From NCBI GenBank assembly GCA_006384855.1, contig VCJN01000202.1, positions 1 through 64,000 of the forward strand: DNA of 64,000 nucleotides, given 5' to 3'. This DNA is from Tetraselmis striata. Lineage: Eukaryota; Chlorophyta; Chlorodendrophyceae; Chlorodendrales; Chlorodendraceae. Below the pieces are notes generated by a model, which saw only the letters and a program-made list of their open reading frames with translations, did no database searches and had not been told where the DNA came from. Position numbers and translations under genes: made by a program. Shown in pieces: positions 11,078 through 24,400 of the stretch (its first letter is position 1; each line of letters starts with the position of its first letter).

Positions 11078-13205
11078 TTACAGTGCAGCGATGATCGCAT
11101 CGTTGGTCTTCCCACCCGCGGCCCTGACTGCCTCTGCTAGTTCATGCCCATAGTTATCGAGCGTGTCAAGTGCCGTGTGGTAGCCGTTTGTGAAGTTGGG
11201 GTCCGCACCGGCTGCAAGCAGACGCTTCACCTCACCGTCAAACTCATCGTGCCGGTGTCTCCACTCGCACCAGTACCACAGACGGTACCCGAGAGCCATT
11301 GACACAAAGCGCTCCCGCACAATGCTGTTCAGCTTGGTCTGGCCGCCCTCAATCTCCTTGTCAATCAGCGCCAACAGCATGTCCTTATCCGACATGTACT
11401 TGGCTTGAGTCTGATCCACCGGAACCCAGGTCTGCGAGCAAATCTGCCGTCAGGGCCAGGATGCGATCCAGCCCATACGGCTATGGCGCACATACTGCGC
11501 CTACACCTTGATGGCGTTTCAACCTTCCTGTATCCAGCAAGTAGGCAGCATGGGCAAGTGAATGGCACCCACATGCAGCGGGTCGACCGCCGATTCGCAA
11601 AACGCCTCGGCATTGCTGTATGATCCAGGCAAGATGATAATGTTCACGTCTTTCATCACGGCATTTGCGAGCTCAAACTGGCACCTGTGGGTTGGAAGAC
11701 GCGCCAGCTTTAAAGTTTACGGCCCAAAAGATAACTCTATTAAAAGGTGATCTATAGTAACATAAGTCACACGTATTGGAAGGTGTCAATGAATGCTCAC
11801 AGGTATAGCTACGGAGGGGAAGGGGGGGGCAAGCGGGCCAAGCAGGTGGGGGTTCAGAGGATGCTCTGGGGCGCACCACACGCGGCCGAGAGCTTTAGGA
11901 TTCAGCATATTGGGTGTGCTGAATGCCAGACTGTGGACCTGGGCGATGGTTGAGGAGAACGTCTTCGACACATCCCCAGGATTGTGCTGATTCTGGAATG
12001 ATGATCAGATGGGGAGGGAAGCAGAGGCAATCGCGGTCAACAATTCTTCTCAGCATGCTGATTTACTACCCGTATTTGGCAACCAATAACCCTTACTTCA
12101 TCAAATTCAGGATCGCCCCACCTGGCAGAATATGTCCCACCAGAAGTACCGTGGCGTGCTGGCCCTACTGAGCAGAGTGAAATGCTGCTCCAGGGCTTGG
12201 TAGGACGTTGCAATGCTTTCCTGGGAGCGAGGTGAACAATGCCGAAGCACAACTGATCGGGCAAGCTCTCGGAAAAGAGCGCTAACCGGGCTCACGCATC
12301 CAGGACTTGCCAGCTAGGTTGTGGAGGACTCACCTGCCATGTGTAGGAATGGAAATCTGTCGCAGGTCCAACGCATGGGACCCCTTTGCGCTCCAGCCCG
12401 AAAAATAGGTCCAGCAGCTTCACGCCCGCCTTCACCGTGATCTTTTTGATGAGGCCAAACACAAGCCACTCCATGCCGACATCTGTATCGGTATCGGTGA
12501 TGGACCTGAGGTAGTCATTGTCACTGTCGAATGCGGGGCTGATGTCTGTGCCCAGCTCCTCCCAGTCCTCTTTGTGCAAACGGTGTGCGCCGTTGCAGTC
12601 CAGAAACCGGAAAAAGTACTCGATGCCATCGCTGTTTATACCTGCACCGTAACGTGCAGCGGATCTGCTGCTGGTCAGGCTCACATGCGCGTGCCAAGAA
12701 TGAACAGCATGCCCACTCATGTCTGTGAACACTGCATAGATAGTATGCATATGAATCTTTTATGGTATCTTCGCACCGGTATAAGTATAATATATATACC
12801 TAATATTGATAAACAAATAAATATATGTAGTACACTGCAGGGGACACTCGGGCTACTCGCACCCAGTATCTGTCCCTGATCCTGGAGAGCGTAGTTTTTC
12901 GAGACCGCGTTCTCGTTCCAGGAATAGTGGTGTTCCTCATCCATTCGTGCATCCCACTTCCTCTTCCAGCAATCCCACCACGCGGCTTTCTGTTCCTCGG
13001 TGGCATCGCGCGTTGCGTCGATCACCTCCGGGCGAAGAGCGGCCTTTGCGGCAGGCGCCATGGCCATGGGAACGTCCAACCCTGCACTGGCCGCCGGCGA
13101 TGTCGCTGCTGGAGCGGTATCGGGCTTGCTTGCCCCGCGCGACTGTGTCGATGCAGTAGGGGCAGAGCCAGGCGACGCTGCGTCGGAGGACGCGGCGCAC
13201 CCCAT
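11078..13205 (-). CDS. N-lipidated algal 'NQH...RVWCxFEL'-domain protein with ankyrin-like C-terminus (443 aa)
   Basis: Six exons on the minus strand: 13205-12863, 12641-12334, 12220-12122, 11992-11877, 11684-11573, 11431-11078. Phases 1,0,0,2,0 agree at every junction and total 444 codons including TAA. The start MGCAASS fits N-myristoylation with nearby palmitoylation, so a membrane-anchored cytosolic protein is likely. Residues 1-60 are Ala/Ser/Pro-rich. Exons 3-5 make a conserved core: an aromatic WWDIFCQ directly spliced to NQHNPGD, then GRVW spliced to CQFELANAVMKD. This pattern is common in large algal and dinoflagellate families, often beside TPR or ankyrin repeats, and loosely resembles TIR-type WCxxEL motifs (my comparison, not a search). 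The last exon has an ankyrin-like unit (EVKRLLAAGADPNFTNGYHT). The final codons CTG TAA create TGTAA, the volvocine poly(A) signal. Biochemical role unknown. The last intron acceptor has an alternative at 11443. Confidence 0.7.
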
Positions 13206-13209
13206 ATTG

Positions 13210-15600
13210 TCGCACTCCGATAAAGCTGCTCGGATTATTCTATTCTTGATCCGCTACCTTGGACAGGGGAGCGAGTACTGTTCACAGGGAGGAGCGCAGC
13301 AGCCAGCCACTCGGAACGACCTCAGCTGCCGCCGCTTCTCATGCGCGCAACAGCACTGCCTCGCTATCCAGATATGAGCAGGCAGGACAAGATTGCTGAC
13401 GCTGCTGTTGATGCCTTCATAACACGGCGAGGACGACCAGTATCCTGTTGGGTATTTGGGCTGCAATGCTGATTTGGTTCAGGCCGAGCAGCGAAAGGCA
13501 TCATCCAGCAGCAGCAGGTCGCGGCGCGCGCGGTCGATGGCGCACTTCCGAGTGTAAGGATGAGTGGCTACCGCCCCGTAATAGCCTAATAATCCGTAGC
13601 GACCTACTGTAATCCTCAGTAGTTGCTTCGATGATGTGAATCCGCGCGTCTCACTCAGGAACTGCTTGCTGTGCTGATGAAGATTCTTGATGCTGATGCT
13701 GCATGCCGTGTCGCGCGGACGCCCGGTTTGCGTTTAGCGACTATTGGCTTGGAAGTTGGGGGCGGGGCGCAGAGCGCGTGCGAGTTCGTGCGTGCGTACG
13801 ATAATGAGTAGAGGATGTTTTCGTTCTCCCCCGGGACAGGACTGGCACCAGTGCTCAACGGACGATTACCGCGCTTATGCTTTATCATTGCATTATCTCG
13901 ATATATTGCTCGTATTTCATCCGAGTTGGCGCAACTGTCGCGAACAAATAAGGATGGAAAGGCGCAGAGCGCGTTTTTCCCCGCCCCCGGGACAAGACTG
14001 TCACCAGTGAAACCCTTGCAGCGTTTTCTATTGCCTTTTCGGGTGGTTTCCTGATCGCCTTTTGCAGCTAGCTCATGTAACTAAAAGCCTTGCAGCGTCT
14101 CTACGACGGCCGTTATTATTTAGGCAGCGATCCAGTTACGGAAAGCCCCGGGTAGGCGACGCTCCGTTGTAGTCATCGAATTTGCTTGATCAAGCAAATT
14201 GCCGAAGCATTCTGAAATACTAATATTGAAGGCTTGCCACGGGATTTCCAACACTGTTGGATCACTGTTCTAAAACAATGCCATGAAAATACCTGGCACT
14301 GATCATGATAGGTCTGCCCTACCGGTTTGGGGGTCGGCCCATTCGAGTAATGCGAGTTGGGGCAAGCCCCATCCCACGCAGCAAAGCATTTCGGGAGTGC
14401 GATACATGTGCAACAAAAATGCAACATGAGGAAGGGCCCATCACCATAAAAGCCAAAACGCCGTGAAGGGAGCGGGGGGGGGGGGGGGGGGCAAAATAAA
14501 GGCAGTTAAGTTCTCAGCAAGTGTTGGCGCAATTACATGAATACTAATGAAATCCCTAAACTCCAAACTAACAACCCCAAATTATGACGGACGGTGCTGA
14601 TATACCCCCACTGCGGGCGCTCCATTGACCAACAAAAGTTTGGTAGTCTCATATCTACTTCCACCACATGCAGGGCAGTGTTTAAGGAACCGCTAAGGCA
14701 TGGCATGAATCCGGGCCGATCGGCGGGCAGTGGGAAATATACTCGAGACCGTGCGTAATTGTATCATATATGTGCAGCCCGGCCACAACCCCGAGGGGAC
14801 ACCCGTACCGTATTACGCAACGGGCAACGGGTTTTACGCATGAGACGCACATGCATATACACCCCGAGTGTTAGTGCGTGCTAACGCTGCGGGCGATTCG
14901 TAACGCGCCCACACCGATGCCTTTACTTATTTAGCGGCATCGCGCGCGGCTAGTGGCCTCCACTCAAGTGGAAGGTGCGCCTCCTCAATTAGCCATGTGT
15001 TCGCCCTAGCTACAATCGATCTAAACACCGCAGAGGCCCCGACGTCCATGTGTTAAGGCGCGCCCGACTTGGTTGATCTACTAAATGAGTTATATATGTA
15101 TTCAAGTCGGATGCTTTAAGGAACGCCCGAGCCCGCGCCGCAGCGCGCGGCCGTAGCCTGTATGGGTGCAATATCCAATTATTTCCCTCATCATCGGTGC
15201 ATTGGCCACCCCTAAGGAGTAAGTTTTTACTCACCCCGATAAGGCACCGTAAGCACTGATTGAGTACAGTTTGTAATTTTCTTGCGCCGCGCTAGTTCTA
15301 TCCATACCCCATACTTCACATACGTAACAGAGAACGGGTAGTACACAGGTTTTAAAGACAGACACACGAACATTAATAAGAAATATGCCCTTTGCACCGA
15401 TTAATACCGGATCGAGCGTCGACGTCGTCGGAACTGTAGCAAGTTGGGGTCGCGAGTCGCACCTTGCTCCGCCCTCATGGCTTCGCAACTTGCAGCGTCA
15501 TCGTTACGCATCATCTCGGATCGAAAGTTCGGCCGCTCCTTGGTACTCGCGATCTTCGTCCCTTCGCTAGTCATAAATTCGCTCACTCGTGGTCGCTTCC
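13210..15600. other. No gene recognised
   Basis: No convincing frame. Two similar pieces at about 13767-13853 and 13961-14009 share GCGCAGAGCGCGT and CCGGGACA(G/A)GACTG(G/T)CACCAGTG. One family 3 retro-insertion sits at 14024-14087, and a poly-G tract of about 18 lies near 14475. Confidence 0.5.
14024..14087 (+). mobile_element. 64-bp retro-insertion, family 3, 10-bp target duplication
   Basis: CCTTGCAGCG occurs at 14014-14023 and again at 14088-14097, directly flanking the insert. The insert (GGTGGTTTCCTGATCGCCTT, then GCAGCTAGCTCATGTAACTA) recurs at about 41990-42050 and 59350-59402. Confidence 0.75.
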
Positions 15601-15619
15601 GCCTCCTCATCGTCGCTAC

Positions 15620-16510
15620 ATCGTTATCGTGTTGATTGCTAACATGTACGGCTGCAACGACTTCGCCTCAATCTGGCCCCGCTCACCAATCCAAGCGACG
15701 TGCCGAACGACTGTGACAGTAGTCGACTCTAGCGGGTTGATGTTATCGGAGTCGTGGCAGAACTCCGCGAAGCGAGACTACAGCTTGCATGCTTAGCTTG
15801 TGCGAGATGAGGGAGCTAGAAAGGAGGTCGAGGGTGCGCCGCCCCAGCTCGTCCGAGCCAAACGCTTCATGTAGACCGAACCGGAGTGAAGCCGCCCACG
15901 GGGCAAGAGTCTCGGGCTCGTCAATCACGTACGTGCGACGTTTGACCGACGCAGTAACCGGAGGCCGGCGGCCCATTCGTACCGCAACATAATCGGCCGC
16001 CGCGGTTAAGTTGCCGGCAGTTTGACGGTAATTGATGGATGGGTAAGTATGGGAACCAGTACGGGTTTGCGGGGCAATGTTCAGGTAGGCAGGGCGCCCC
16101 GCGCGCCCGTCGCGCTCGTGGCGCATGTCTCCGCATAACGTACACGCGCGAATGATGGTCGTTGCGAACCATCTGTAACCCGTTGAGTAATAACAACTGA
16201 CGGGCGCGGTAATGATATGGTACGGGAGACATGTTGTTGAGGGGGGGGGGGGGGGTCGCAGGAGGTGCATGCAGATCTGAAACGGAAACGGGACGGCGCT
16301 GCCGAAGACAATAACGAGATGGAAGATGGCATGCGAGCTGCTGGTAGCTATCATAAGTAGCTCCCCGGCCGGAAGCGCAGTGTTCGCGGGCGATGGGGCT
16401 ACCCGTACTGAAACATGATGGTACCGGTAACTCAACCGGTTGAAACCACCAAAATACCGTACGGGTCGTACTAGGACGGTTGAATTGTTGGAAAGCCCCA
16501 TACATTAATT
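15620..16510 (-). pseudogene. Decayed PAT/TOC-like tyrosine-recombinase ORF (N-terminal half)
   Basis: Minus-strand segments match the N-terminal half of the recombinase ORF at 35685-37310, including SQRPSFARVRYA, SVKRRTYVIDEP and AFGSDELG.RTLDLLSSSL. After a frame change near 15790 comes FAEFCHDSDNINPLE and VAWIGERGQIEAKSLQPY, and the match then fades near 15635. The catalytic C-terminal half is absent. Near 16480-16510 a degraded form of the element's terminal repeat is visible (GGAAAGCCCCATACATTAAT). It is an old, truncated relative of the intact element 20 kb away. Confidence 0.8.
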
Positions 16511-18341
16511 TAGTCAGTTTCAAGCATCAATCGAATATGGTTCTGCCAGTTACACGCGATTCGTTTCCGACTGCGAGCGTGGGCAGTCGACATGCGTGCC
16601 GACCAGACGATGGCGAAAGATGTTCTTAGTTGTAGGAGGGTCTTGCGCCGCCGAGAGCTTATTAGGAACCTCGATCGAGGCGCGTGTGGAGAACAGACGC
16701 GGATGGGAGATGTTGAGCGAGGGCGAGAACCGGACATAGGCGGGACGTGTTTGCGAAATCAAGGCGCGGTCTCCCGACGCATGGCGCCATGCAACAACAT
16801 TTTGCGACACGGACCGGAACCATAGGCCAGTAGGAATAACGGCACGGCGACGAGTGCCCAACAAAGCGGCATAGGTACTAGCAAGTACGAGCTGCGCGTG
16901 CGGGCGCGAGGGCGTCGCGTACAGCCAAGTGAAGTGCGGTACGCCGTACGCGACGCAACGGTAATAACTCCGCACATGTACCGGGGGTGTATACATTATG
17001 AGCGGTTGACACGCAACCCGCGCTATGACGGCGGCAGTGTACGACCGCTGCCATCACAAGCGGCGGTCGTCCCGCCGCCTCGCAGGAGGGGCGGCACATG
17101 AATAGCGCAACGAATCGGGGAGCGGGCACGACGTGGGACCCAGTGTGGTCGTGCCGTAACGACTCTTATGTGTGTCGGAGTCGGTTGCCGACGACGTCGC
17201 AGAAGACCCGCCGACTCGGTAAGTTGTCGGCGCGGGTCTCGTATCTCGGAGTGATGTGAGGCGGCCGTTGCTGCTGCAACAACGACGGCTGCCGACCGCC
17301 TCGCAAGTTACCTACCTACGATGATGCCACGAAATGCACATGTCGCGTTAAGTGCTAACGCGCGGAGCTGCCCCCGGCGGGCAGCTCGCGTTGTGAGATT
17401 TGAGATGTCGTGACTACGTCGGTTGGGAACGCGTTGGCCGGCGTAGAGGTATGGTAGCCTAGGCCGGAACGTAACGATGCCAATGTTGTCGGGGCGAGGT
17501 AACGACGAGGCCGCCGCCGTTGCTTCACCTGCGACGGCCGCCGAGGTTCCAAATCCGGAGTCGGATAGGGGTATATAATTACGGTCACCACGAGACGTCG
17601 AACACGCAATGTGGTAGAGCTGCCCCTCGGCTGGCAACTGCAGGTTGTCGTGGTCCTTGCGACGACAACGTTGCAACGTTGCAGGAAGCGTCGGACACGC
17701 GCCGGACCGAGCCTCGCATATACGCTTCCCAATGCGACCATGACAAACGTTGCTGTATGTGGCAACACGGTTAGGGCGAGGGCAACGAGCCCTCTCAAAC
17801 ACATGCGCATTAGCGGCGCCATCCCCGTGACGGACCGATTACTCGGATAGTTTCGGAAAACCACATCAACGTGTGACGACCGATGATGCCTTGACGCCCT
17901 GCTGCGAGGACCTGGTTGAAGTGTCTTGCATGACAGCAAGCGGCGGTCCTGGCGACACGGACGTCCTTCTTCGCCCGCACCGATTTGTTTGGGGAAATTG
18001 AAATTAATTGAAATCGATTACAACGTCTAGTTTTCTGCATCCACTCGCTCACACTGAGTTGTTCTTAGGACCTGCTATCTCAAACCACAGTGGGGAACAC
18101 GAAGTGTTATCACAGGTCAAGCTATCGGCCATCCTCCTATGTTTTCTAGCCCCTCCTCCTTCCAGTAAGTGTGTTTCGGGAAGCGTAATTACCGTCGTTG
18201 ACGACCGTGACGAGCATCGGACATGGTACCGAGCGCGTCCGCCTCGTCTAACCTCAAGAGTTGACTAATGCAAGAGGGTTCTCCACTGCGGGAGTCCACG
18301 AAAGCCCGTACTGCGACTCGGCTTTGAGTATTACGGTTTAA

Positions 18342-18380
<39 letters not shown>

Positions 18381-19460
18381 CCCCCATTCAACTGGGACCC
18401 CCAACTCTAATCCCATACCGTGCGCATCGCCACCCGAAAACCTCCCAGCTGCAAAGCCAGGGCAAAAACGGAAAACGATTTCGGGCGCATGAGTCGGGAA
18501 AACTACACTAACGAAGGGATGTCTATCGTTGCCTTATGTTTGTATCGCATGTGCGCGGTATGACGACTCGCTACCGCCGGGAAAAGGAACCTTGGTTCGG
18601 ACTTGATCTACCCCTGGGACCCTCGCACGCACAAGCAATACGCGAAGCCGCTGTCGATGGCAATGAGCTTGAAGATGGCATTTGTCTGAGCTGCTGGTGA
18701 CTGTTCTAAGTAGTGGGAACGACGGTTAAATTGTTGGGAAAACCCCATAACCTAGTTATGATCAAACCCCATAACCTACTTCAGATCAATGCTCGTACCG
18801 CCCGCGCCGATGAACCTGCAAAACGCGGCGCGCGGCTGGACGAGGGGCGGAAAGGGCCGCACGCCCCGAGCCGCGCCCACCGGCACGGCGGTCAGCAGCA
18901 GCACAACAGCTCGCGGCCGACCCGGGTTGGGATGAGCCCTCCTCGTGCTCGCACTGACTTGGCCAGTCCACGGCTGCCAACCAGTTCAGTGGCCGCCCCG
19001 CGCACTTTCCAGCCGAACCACGCCTACTGCGGGCTTCATGCGAGCACTGCGGGCGCTTCTATCTTCGCTCACTGCGCAGTAGTTCTTCGAAACACGGCGT
19101 GACGGGTTTGGAGGCAGGCGGGTGCGGGTGCACCGACCCCAGGCACGCGTCCCGAAGGACCGCGCTAATCGCGCTAACTATGAGCAGTATCGCCAAGATA
19201 CCTGATATATATCGGATACATTTCGCGTTGACTTTCGGCGCACTGTTCACAACATAATATTATTGTGCAGCGTACACTGCAGGCTACTGCGCAGAGCGCG
19301 TGACGGACGACGACTGCGGCTGCCCGAGGGAGGGTTCGAGGGGCGTGCCGTCCGGGCAGACACCTCTGAGAAGTGATGACACAGTCGCGGGACCCTCTGA
19401 GGCTTCGGCCAACCCTGCTGACGGCATCGCCCCCCCTCCCCCCGCCTCCCCGTGTCAGCG
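16511..19460. other. No gene recognised; poly-C tract and terminal-repeat remnants
   Basis: Frames here show no domain or splice logic. A 37-nt uninterrupted C run (18343-18379) is the longest homopolymer in the window. At about 18740-18790 the motif AACCCCATAACCTA is doubled and resembles the end of the PAT-like element's 187-bp repeat. Confidence 0.5.
18343..18379. repeat. 37-nt poly-C tract
   Basis: An uninterrupted run of C, read directly. It lies outside any gene model, unlike most of the other tracts in the window. Confidence 0.9.
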
Positions 19461-19464
19461 CAGC

Positions 19465-21425
19465 ATGCGGAGCAGCGGGCGACGGCCGGCTCCGCGGCAG
19501 GCCTCGTGCGGGACGCTGGGCCTTCTGCTCTTCCTCATCCTCTCCCCAGGGCCGTGGCTAGAGGCCGTCACCGCGCAGCAGCGGCGTGCGGCGTTCGTGT
19601 CGGTGGTGCAGCGCGCCACGTTTCGCGGCAATGTGGAGAACCTGTCGGACACCAACCAGGCGAGCGCAGCTGTTGACCCTCTTCCTGCCCCTCTTGCCCT
19701 CGCCCTCCTGCCTTCCCTTCCCCTCCCTCGACCCCGAACCTACCTTCCCAGGCCAGCGCTGACTCACCCGCATGCTCCTACAGGCGGTGCTGCAGGAGCG
19801 TCTCCACATAGAGCTGGAGAAATGGCAAACGGGGTTTGTAGCTGAGGTGCGCACAGACTCGCCGCGCCCGCGTGCCCGCGCGAGGGATGGCTTGCGGCGC
19901 TTGACGCGCCCAGGGGGGTCAGGGCCGGGAGCCAGGCTATAGGGTGACTGCGGCGGGCCCCACTTACTCCCGCACGGCTGGGCGCAGAACATCGCGGTGT
20001 CCATCTCCTCGCTGACGGTCGAGATGAAGCTGGCGATCACGGCTCCAGGGATCACCGCGCAGGATGAGACGTACCTGGAGCAGCGGGTGCGTCCCCTCCC
20101 CCCTCCCCCCCTGCCACCCTTGTGACCGCTCCCGCATGCCCCCTGCTTGCCTGTGCCCTGAGCTTTGGCGCACTTGGCAGGGCATCATCACGGCGGTGCT
20201 GCGCGAGCTGGGCGCCATCCCGCTGACCACGCAGGCGCTGGAGGGCTGGGAGATCGGCAAGGGCGAGCAGGGCGCACACCTTGTCACGCTCATAATCTTC
20301 CCGTCGCCGCAGGATCAGCAGTACCTGCAGGTGCGCAGCCCCATCCCCCCTAAGATACGCACCCAGGGGCGGATAATCCAGCAGCCTCGATAAACAGGGG
20401 ATTGTTTGGCACCATTGAGCGGAAACTTCCTTGGTATATTCGTGCATCGTTCTGATGTCTTTTCTGGCTGCTTTGCAAGCGGGTGAAGAACAACAATGGT
20501 TAGCAAAACCAGATTACAGTTCCGAGTAGTCCGTACGCCCCAGCTTACCCCCCTCCCCGGGTGCGCCACCTCACCCCGCTGCGTGGCGCCGCTGCTGCAG
20601 GAAGACGTGCAGCGCATGGAGGAGCTGCTCACCGGGGGGGACATGCTTCAGAGGCTGCACACATCAGGTGTGTAGAGGCGCCGCACGGAGAGCAGCGGGG
20701 TATCCCCCGGGGGTCGCGGCAGTCAGCAATGCAGGGGTGAGGCCCGGTCCTCTGACTGGCGGTGGCCTGCTTGGCCGCTCGGGTGCAGGCGTGGACATCA
20801 CCCGGATACGGCTCACGGGGCCGGCGGAGAAGTATGCGGAGGTTCGCTTTGAGGTCAGCACGTTTGACCAGACCTCGGCCGACGGTGCGCCCCCCCTTTC
20901 TCCCCGTTCCTCCCCCTCTGTTTCATCCCTGCTGTCAATGCTGGGTTTCACAGCTTATGCCTGACACTGCTGTGCTTGCATCTGTGCGTTTGTGTGCGTG
21001 TTGGTCCCGCAGCTGCGGCCAGGCTCATGGGGGTGGAGTTTCTCTACGAGGACATGCTGCGCGATGCGGGGATCCCGCCCATGGAGGTGAGCGGCGCTGC
21101 GCTGGCATAGGTCGATGCGCCTGGTGGCCTCGCGCAGGTTTATGCGATGTGACGTGCAGGAGGCATATGGGTATGGCAGAGCCCGGCACTCCAAGCCGGT
21201 CTCATTTGCAATCCATCTTGTACTACACGGGCATCTGGTGTAGAAACGTGCTGCTACTGGTGATACCTGTTGCGGTGCGCGTACGTCTGGACGGGGAACG
21301 TCGAGTCGTGATCAAGGACACAGTGACAACTCATTGAGCCTGAAAATCGGCGGGACACACACAGGAAGTGTATGAGAGAGAGAGCTATGGACTTTTTCTG
21401 TGTGTTTGTGTGTGTGTGCGCGTGC

Positions 21426-21459
<34 letters not shown>

Positions 21460-24400
21460 AGGGGGTGGGTGGGGGCTTTTTTTTGGGGGGGGGGGGGGGG
21501 GGGGGGTGTGGGGGAGGAGAGGCTGACACGGCTGTGCCTGTGTACCCTTCCCTGCTATAGCTGGAGAAGCTGCAGCTGACGGTGGAGGTCATGGCGCCGC
21601 CCAGCCCGCCGCCCAACCCGCCGCCTAGCCCGCCGCAGCCCCCGAGTCCCTTTGCGCCTGCGCCCATCACGGACGTCGACTCCCTGCCCGGCGCGCTGGG
21701 CTTCAACCCGCGCCAGCTGGTCTTCCCGACCGCGCCCTTCCCGTCCAGCCTCGTACGGCAGTCGCCCAACGTCGGCGAGGGCTTCTCCCTGGAGGTGAGG
21801 CGTTTGCCCTTAAGCATCCTACCTCTGAACGGCTTGGCCTGGACATGAACATGCCCGTGACTGCGTTGTGTGTTCACACACAATCGATATCAACGAAGCT
21901 GGCGCATCGAAAGGATACTCTTTATCCTTTAGACACGTGGACACTTAGCCCCCCCCCCCCCCCCCCCCCCCCACCACCACCTTCCTGGCGGCTGCCTCGC
22001 AGTTCATCATGCGCAGCAGCGGGCCCGGCACCAGCCCCATCAAGCCGTCCCAGGTGCTGGTGGCGGCGTACGATCCGCGCGCGGCCGGGGCGCCCTTCCT
22101 GGAGGTGGAGGTCAAGCCCACGGGCGCGGCATCGCTGTGCTTCAGCGGGCACTGTGTGTCCACGCCGGAGGAGGTGGTGCAGTTCCGGCGGTAGCTCCCC
22201 CCTCCCCCCCCCCTTTCCCCCCTTCCAGGACTGCGAACTGTCACTGTGAGAATGACACCTCCGAAAAGCGGAGGTTTCGTGACGTTCTGAGTCTTTTGGG
22301 ACCCCTCCTGATTCCCTTGCGAAGTGCCCACGGGCACGCCTACTAGGCACCCCTTGAGACTCGGGACGCCGACAATAATAATACTTTTGTGTTGATACTA
22401 TTATTACCGTGTTAGGGTTTCTCAGCGTTTTGGATGGATACTCGGATGGAAGATGTCCCAATGAATGTACCAACGCACAGCCTCTGCGCCCCGTCGCATT
22501 CTGAGGCGTGCTTATGTCCGAAACCTATCTCGATGGGGGAAAGGGGGGGGGGGGGGGGGGGGGGGGGGGCTCAGCCACCTTGTGTTCTATGCGGGCCCGC
22601 TGCAGCCACCTGCATGCATTGGTACTTGTCTGTCTGCTCTTACATCTGCCTGGCCGCTGCCTACTCTTGTGTTGTCCCGCCACAGGGCGTATCAGGTTGT
22701 GGTGTCGCTGAAGGGGGCAGAGGCCAACTTGGTGCCGCCGATGCCTCCGCCGCCGCCGAGCCCGCCCTCACCGCGAGCGCCCCCCGCGCCGCGAGCGCCC
22801 CCCGCGCCGCGCTCCCCGCCGCCGCCCGCGCGGCCGCCACCGCCGCCGCCGCCGCCGCGCTCCCCACCGCGGCCGCCGCCGCCGCCGTTGCCGCCGCCGC
22901 CACCCTCCTCGCCGCCGCCACCGGAGCCGCCGGCGCCGCCTGTGCCGCCAAGCCCGCCCAGCCCACCCAGCCCGCCGCCCTTCCCACCGCCGCCAACGCC
23001 GCCCAACCCACCGCCCAACCCGCCGCAGCCGCCGCACCCTCCGCCCGCGCCCTGCGCCCCGCCGCCCAGCCCGCCCGCCCCGCCGCCCCACACCCCGCCG
23101 CCCAACCCCCCGCCCAGCCCGCCCGCCCCGCCCCCACACTCCCCGCCACCCCCAACCCCGCCGGCGCCGCCGCCGCAGCCCCCGTCGCCCCCGCCCAGCC
23201 CCTCCCCGCCGCCGCCTCCCCCACCCAGCCCTCCGCTCCCACCGTCGCCCCCGCTCCCTCCCTCCCCGCCGCCCAGCCACCCCCCGCCGCCCTCCCCGCC
23301 TCCAACCCCACCGCCCCGCCCGCCGGCCAGCCCGCCGCAGCCCCCGTCCCCACCGTCCTCCCCGCCCCCGCCGCAGCCCCCCTCGCCGCCCTACCCCTGC
23401 GCCCCGCCCCCCGCCCCGCCGAATCCCTTTGGCGGCGGCCGGCGGCGCGCGCTGCTGCAGCAGTGGTCGCCCTGCGTGCCCCCCGCGCCGGTGTACCTCC
23501 CCCCGCTGCCGCCCAGCCCGCCCCTGCCGCCCCGTCCCCCGCCCTCCCCGCCCCGGCAGCCTCCACAGCCCCCACCATCAGCGCCCCCCTCCCCACCTTC
23601 ACCCCCCTCCCCGCCCCCAGTCTGGGTCGGAGGCCGGCGCCACCTGCTGGAGGTGAGCACCCCCCAGCGCGCATGCAACTGGCACTGCTTGGGAACATCC
23701 CACTCGGCCGGCAGCACCCACCTGATATCGCAGAGCCTGCGTCCATACACACTGCGGCATCGCACTGCCTCTCTGCCGCTGCATGCCTCTGATGTGCCTC
23801 TGATGTCTGCTGACGCTGTTCGCGCCCCTGTCCTGCTCTTCCTGTGCGCAGGAGCAGCCGGTGTGGGTGTTCAACCCGTGCAACCCGCCGCCGCCGAGCT
23901 CGCCGCCGCCAGCGCCCATGAGCCCGCCGCTGCCGCCGTCTCCGCCCGTGAGCCCGCCCTCGCCGCCGCCGCCGCCGTGCTCCCCGCCGCCCGCGGCCCC
24001 GCCGCCGCCCTCTGTCCCCAACGGCCAGTTCGGCGGCCGCCGGCTGCTGCAGATCGCGGCCAACCCCTGCGCGCCGGCACCCACCCCCGAGGGCGGCAGT
24101 TTCACCGTCCCGCCGCTCGACCTGCCCATCTCGGGCGGCCGCCGCCTGCTGGGGGCGGACCCGGCCTCCGCCTTCCCGGCGACGCCCGTGCTGCTGCTGC
24201 CCGACACCTCTCCAGGCGCCCCGGTGGCGGGTGTCCAGCGCTCCGTGGCTGCGCGCCGCCGCCTGCTGCAGTCCACCTCCGCCATGAGCATGGTGCTCTC
24301 CGTCAGGTGACCACACCCCCGAATGCATGCATGGCACGCCGTGCTGAATTTCGGAGGGCATCACCTAAAATACATGCGCCCACTGCCCGCTGGATACCAT

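Noticed and set aside
17308..17939. Overlapping minus-strand frames of 164 and 194 codons
   Set aside because: Arg/Ser/Thr-rich composition without domains and equal openness in other frames; expected by chance at this GC content.
22661..24364. 567-codon minus-strand frame and a 452-codon plus-strand frame rich in Ala/Gly
   Set aside because: Both are shadows of the proline-codon-rich exons 10 and 11. The low-complexity GC sequence removes stops in every frame, and the true frame joins neighbouring exons in phase.
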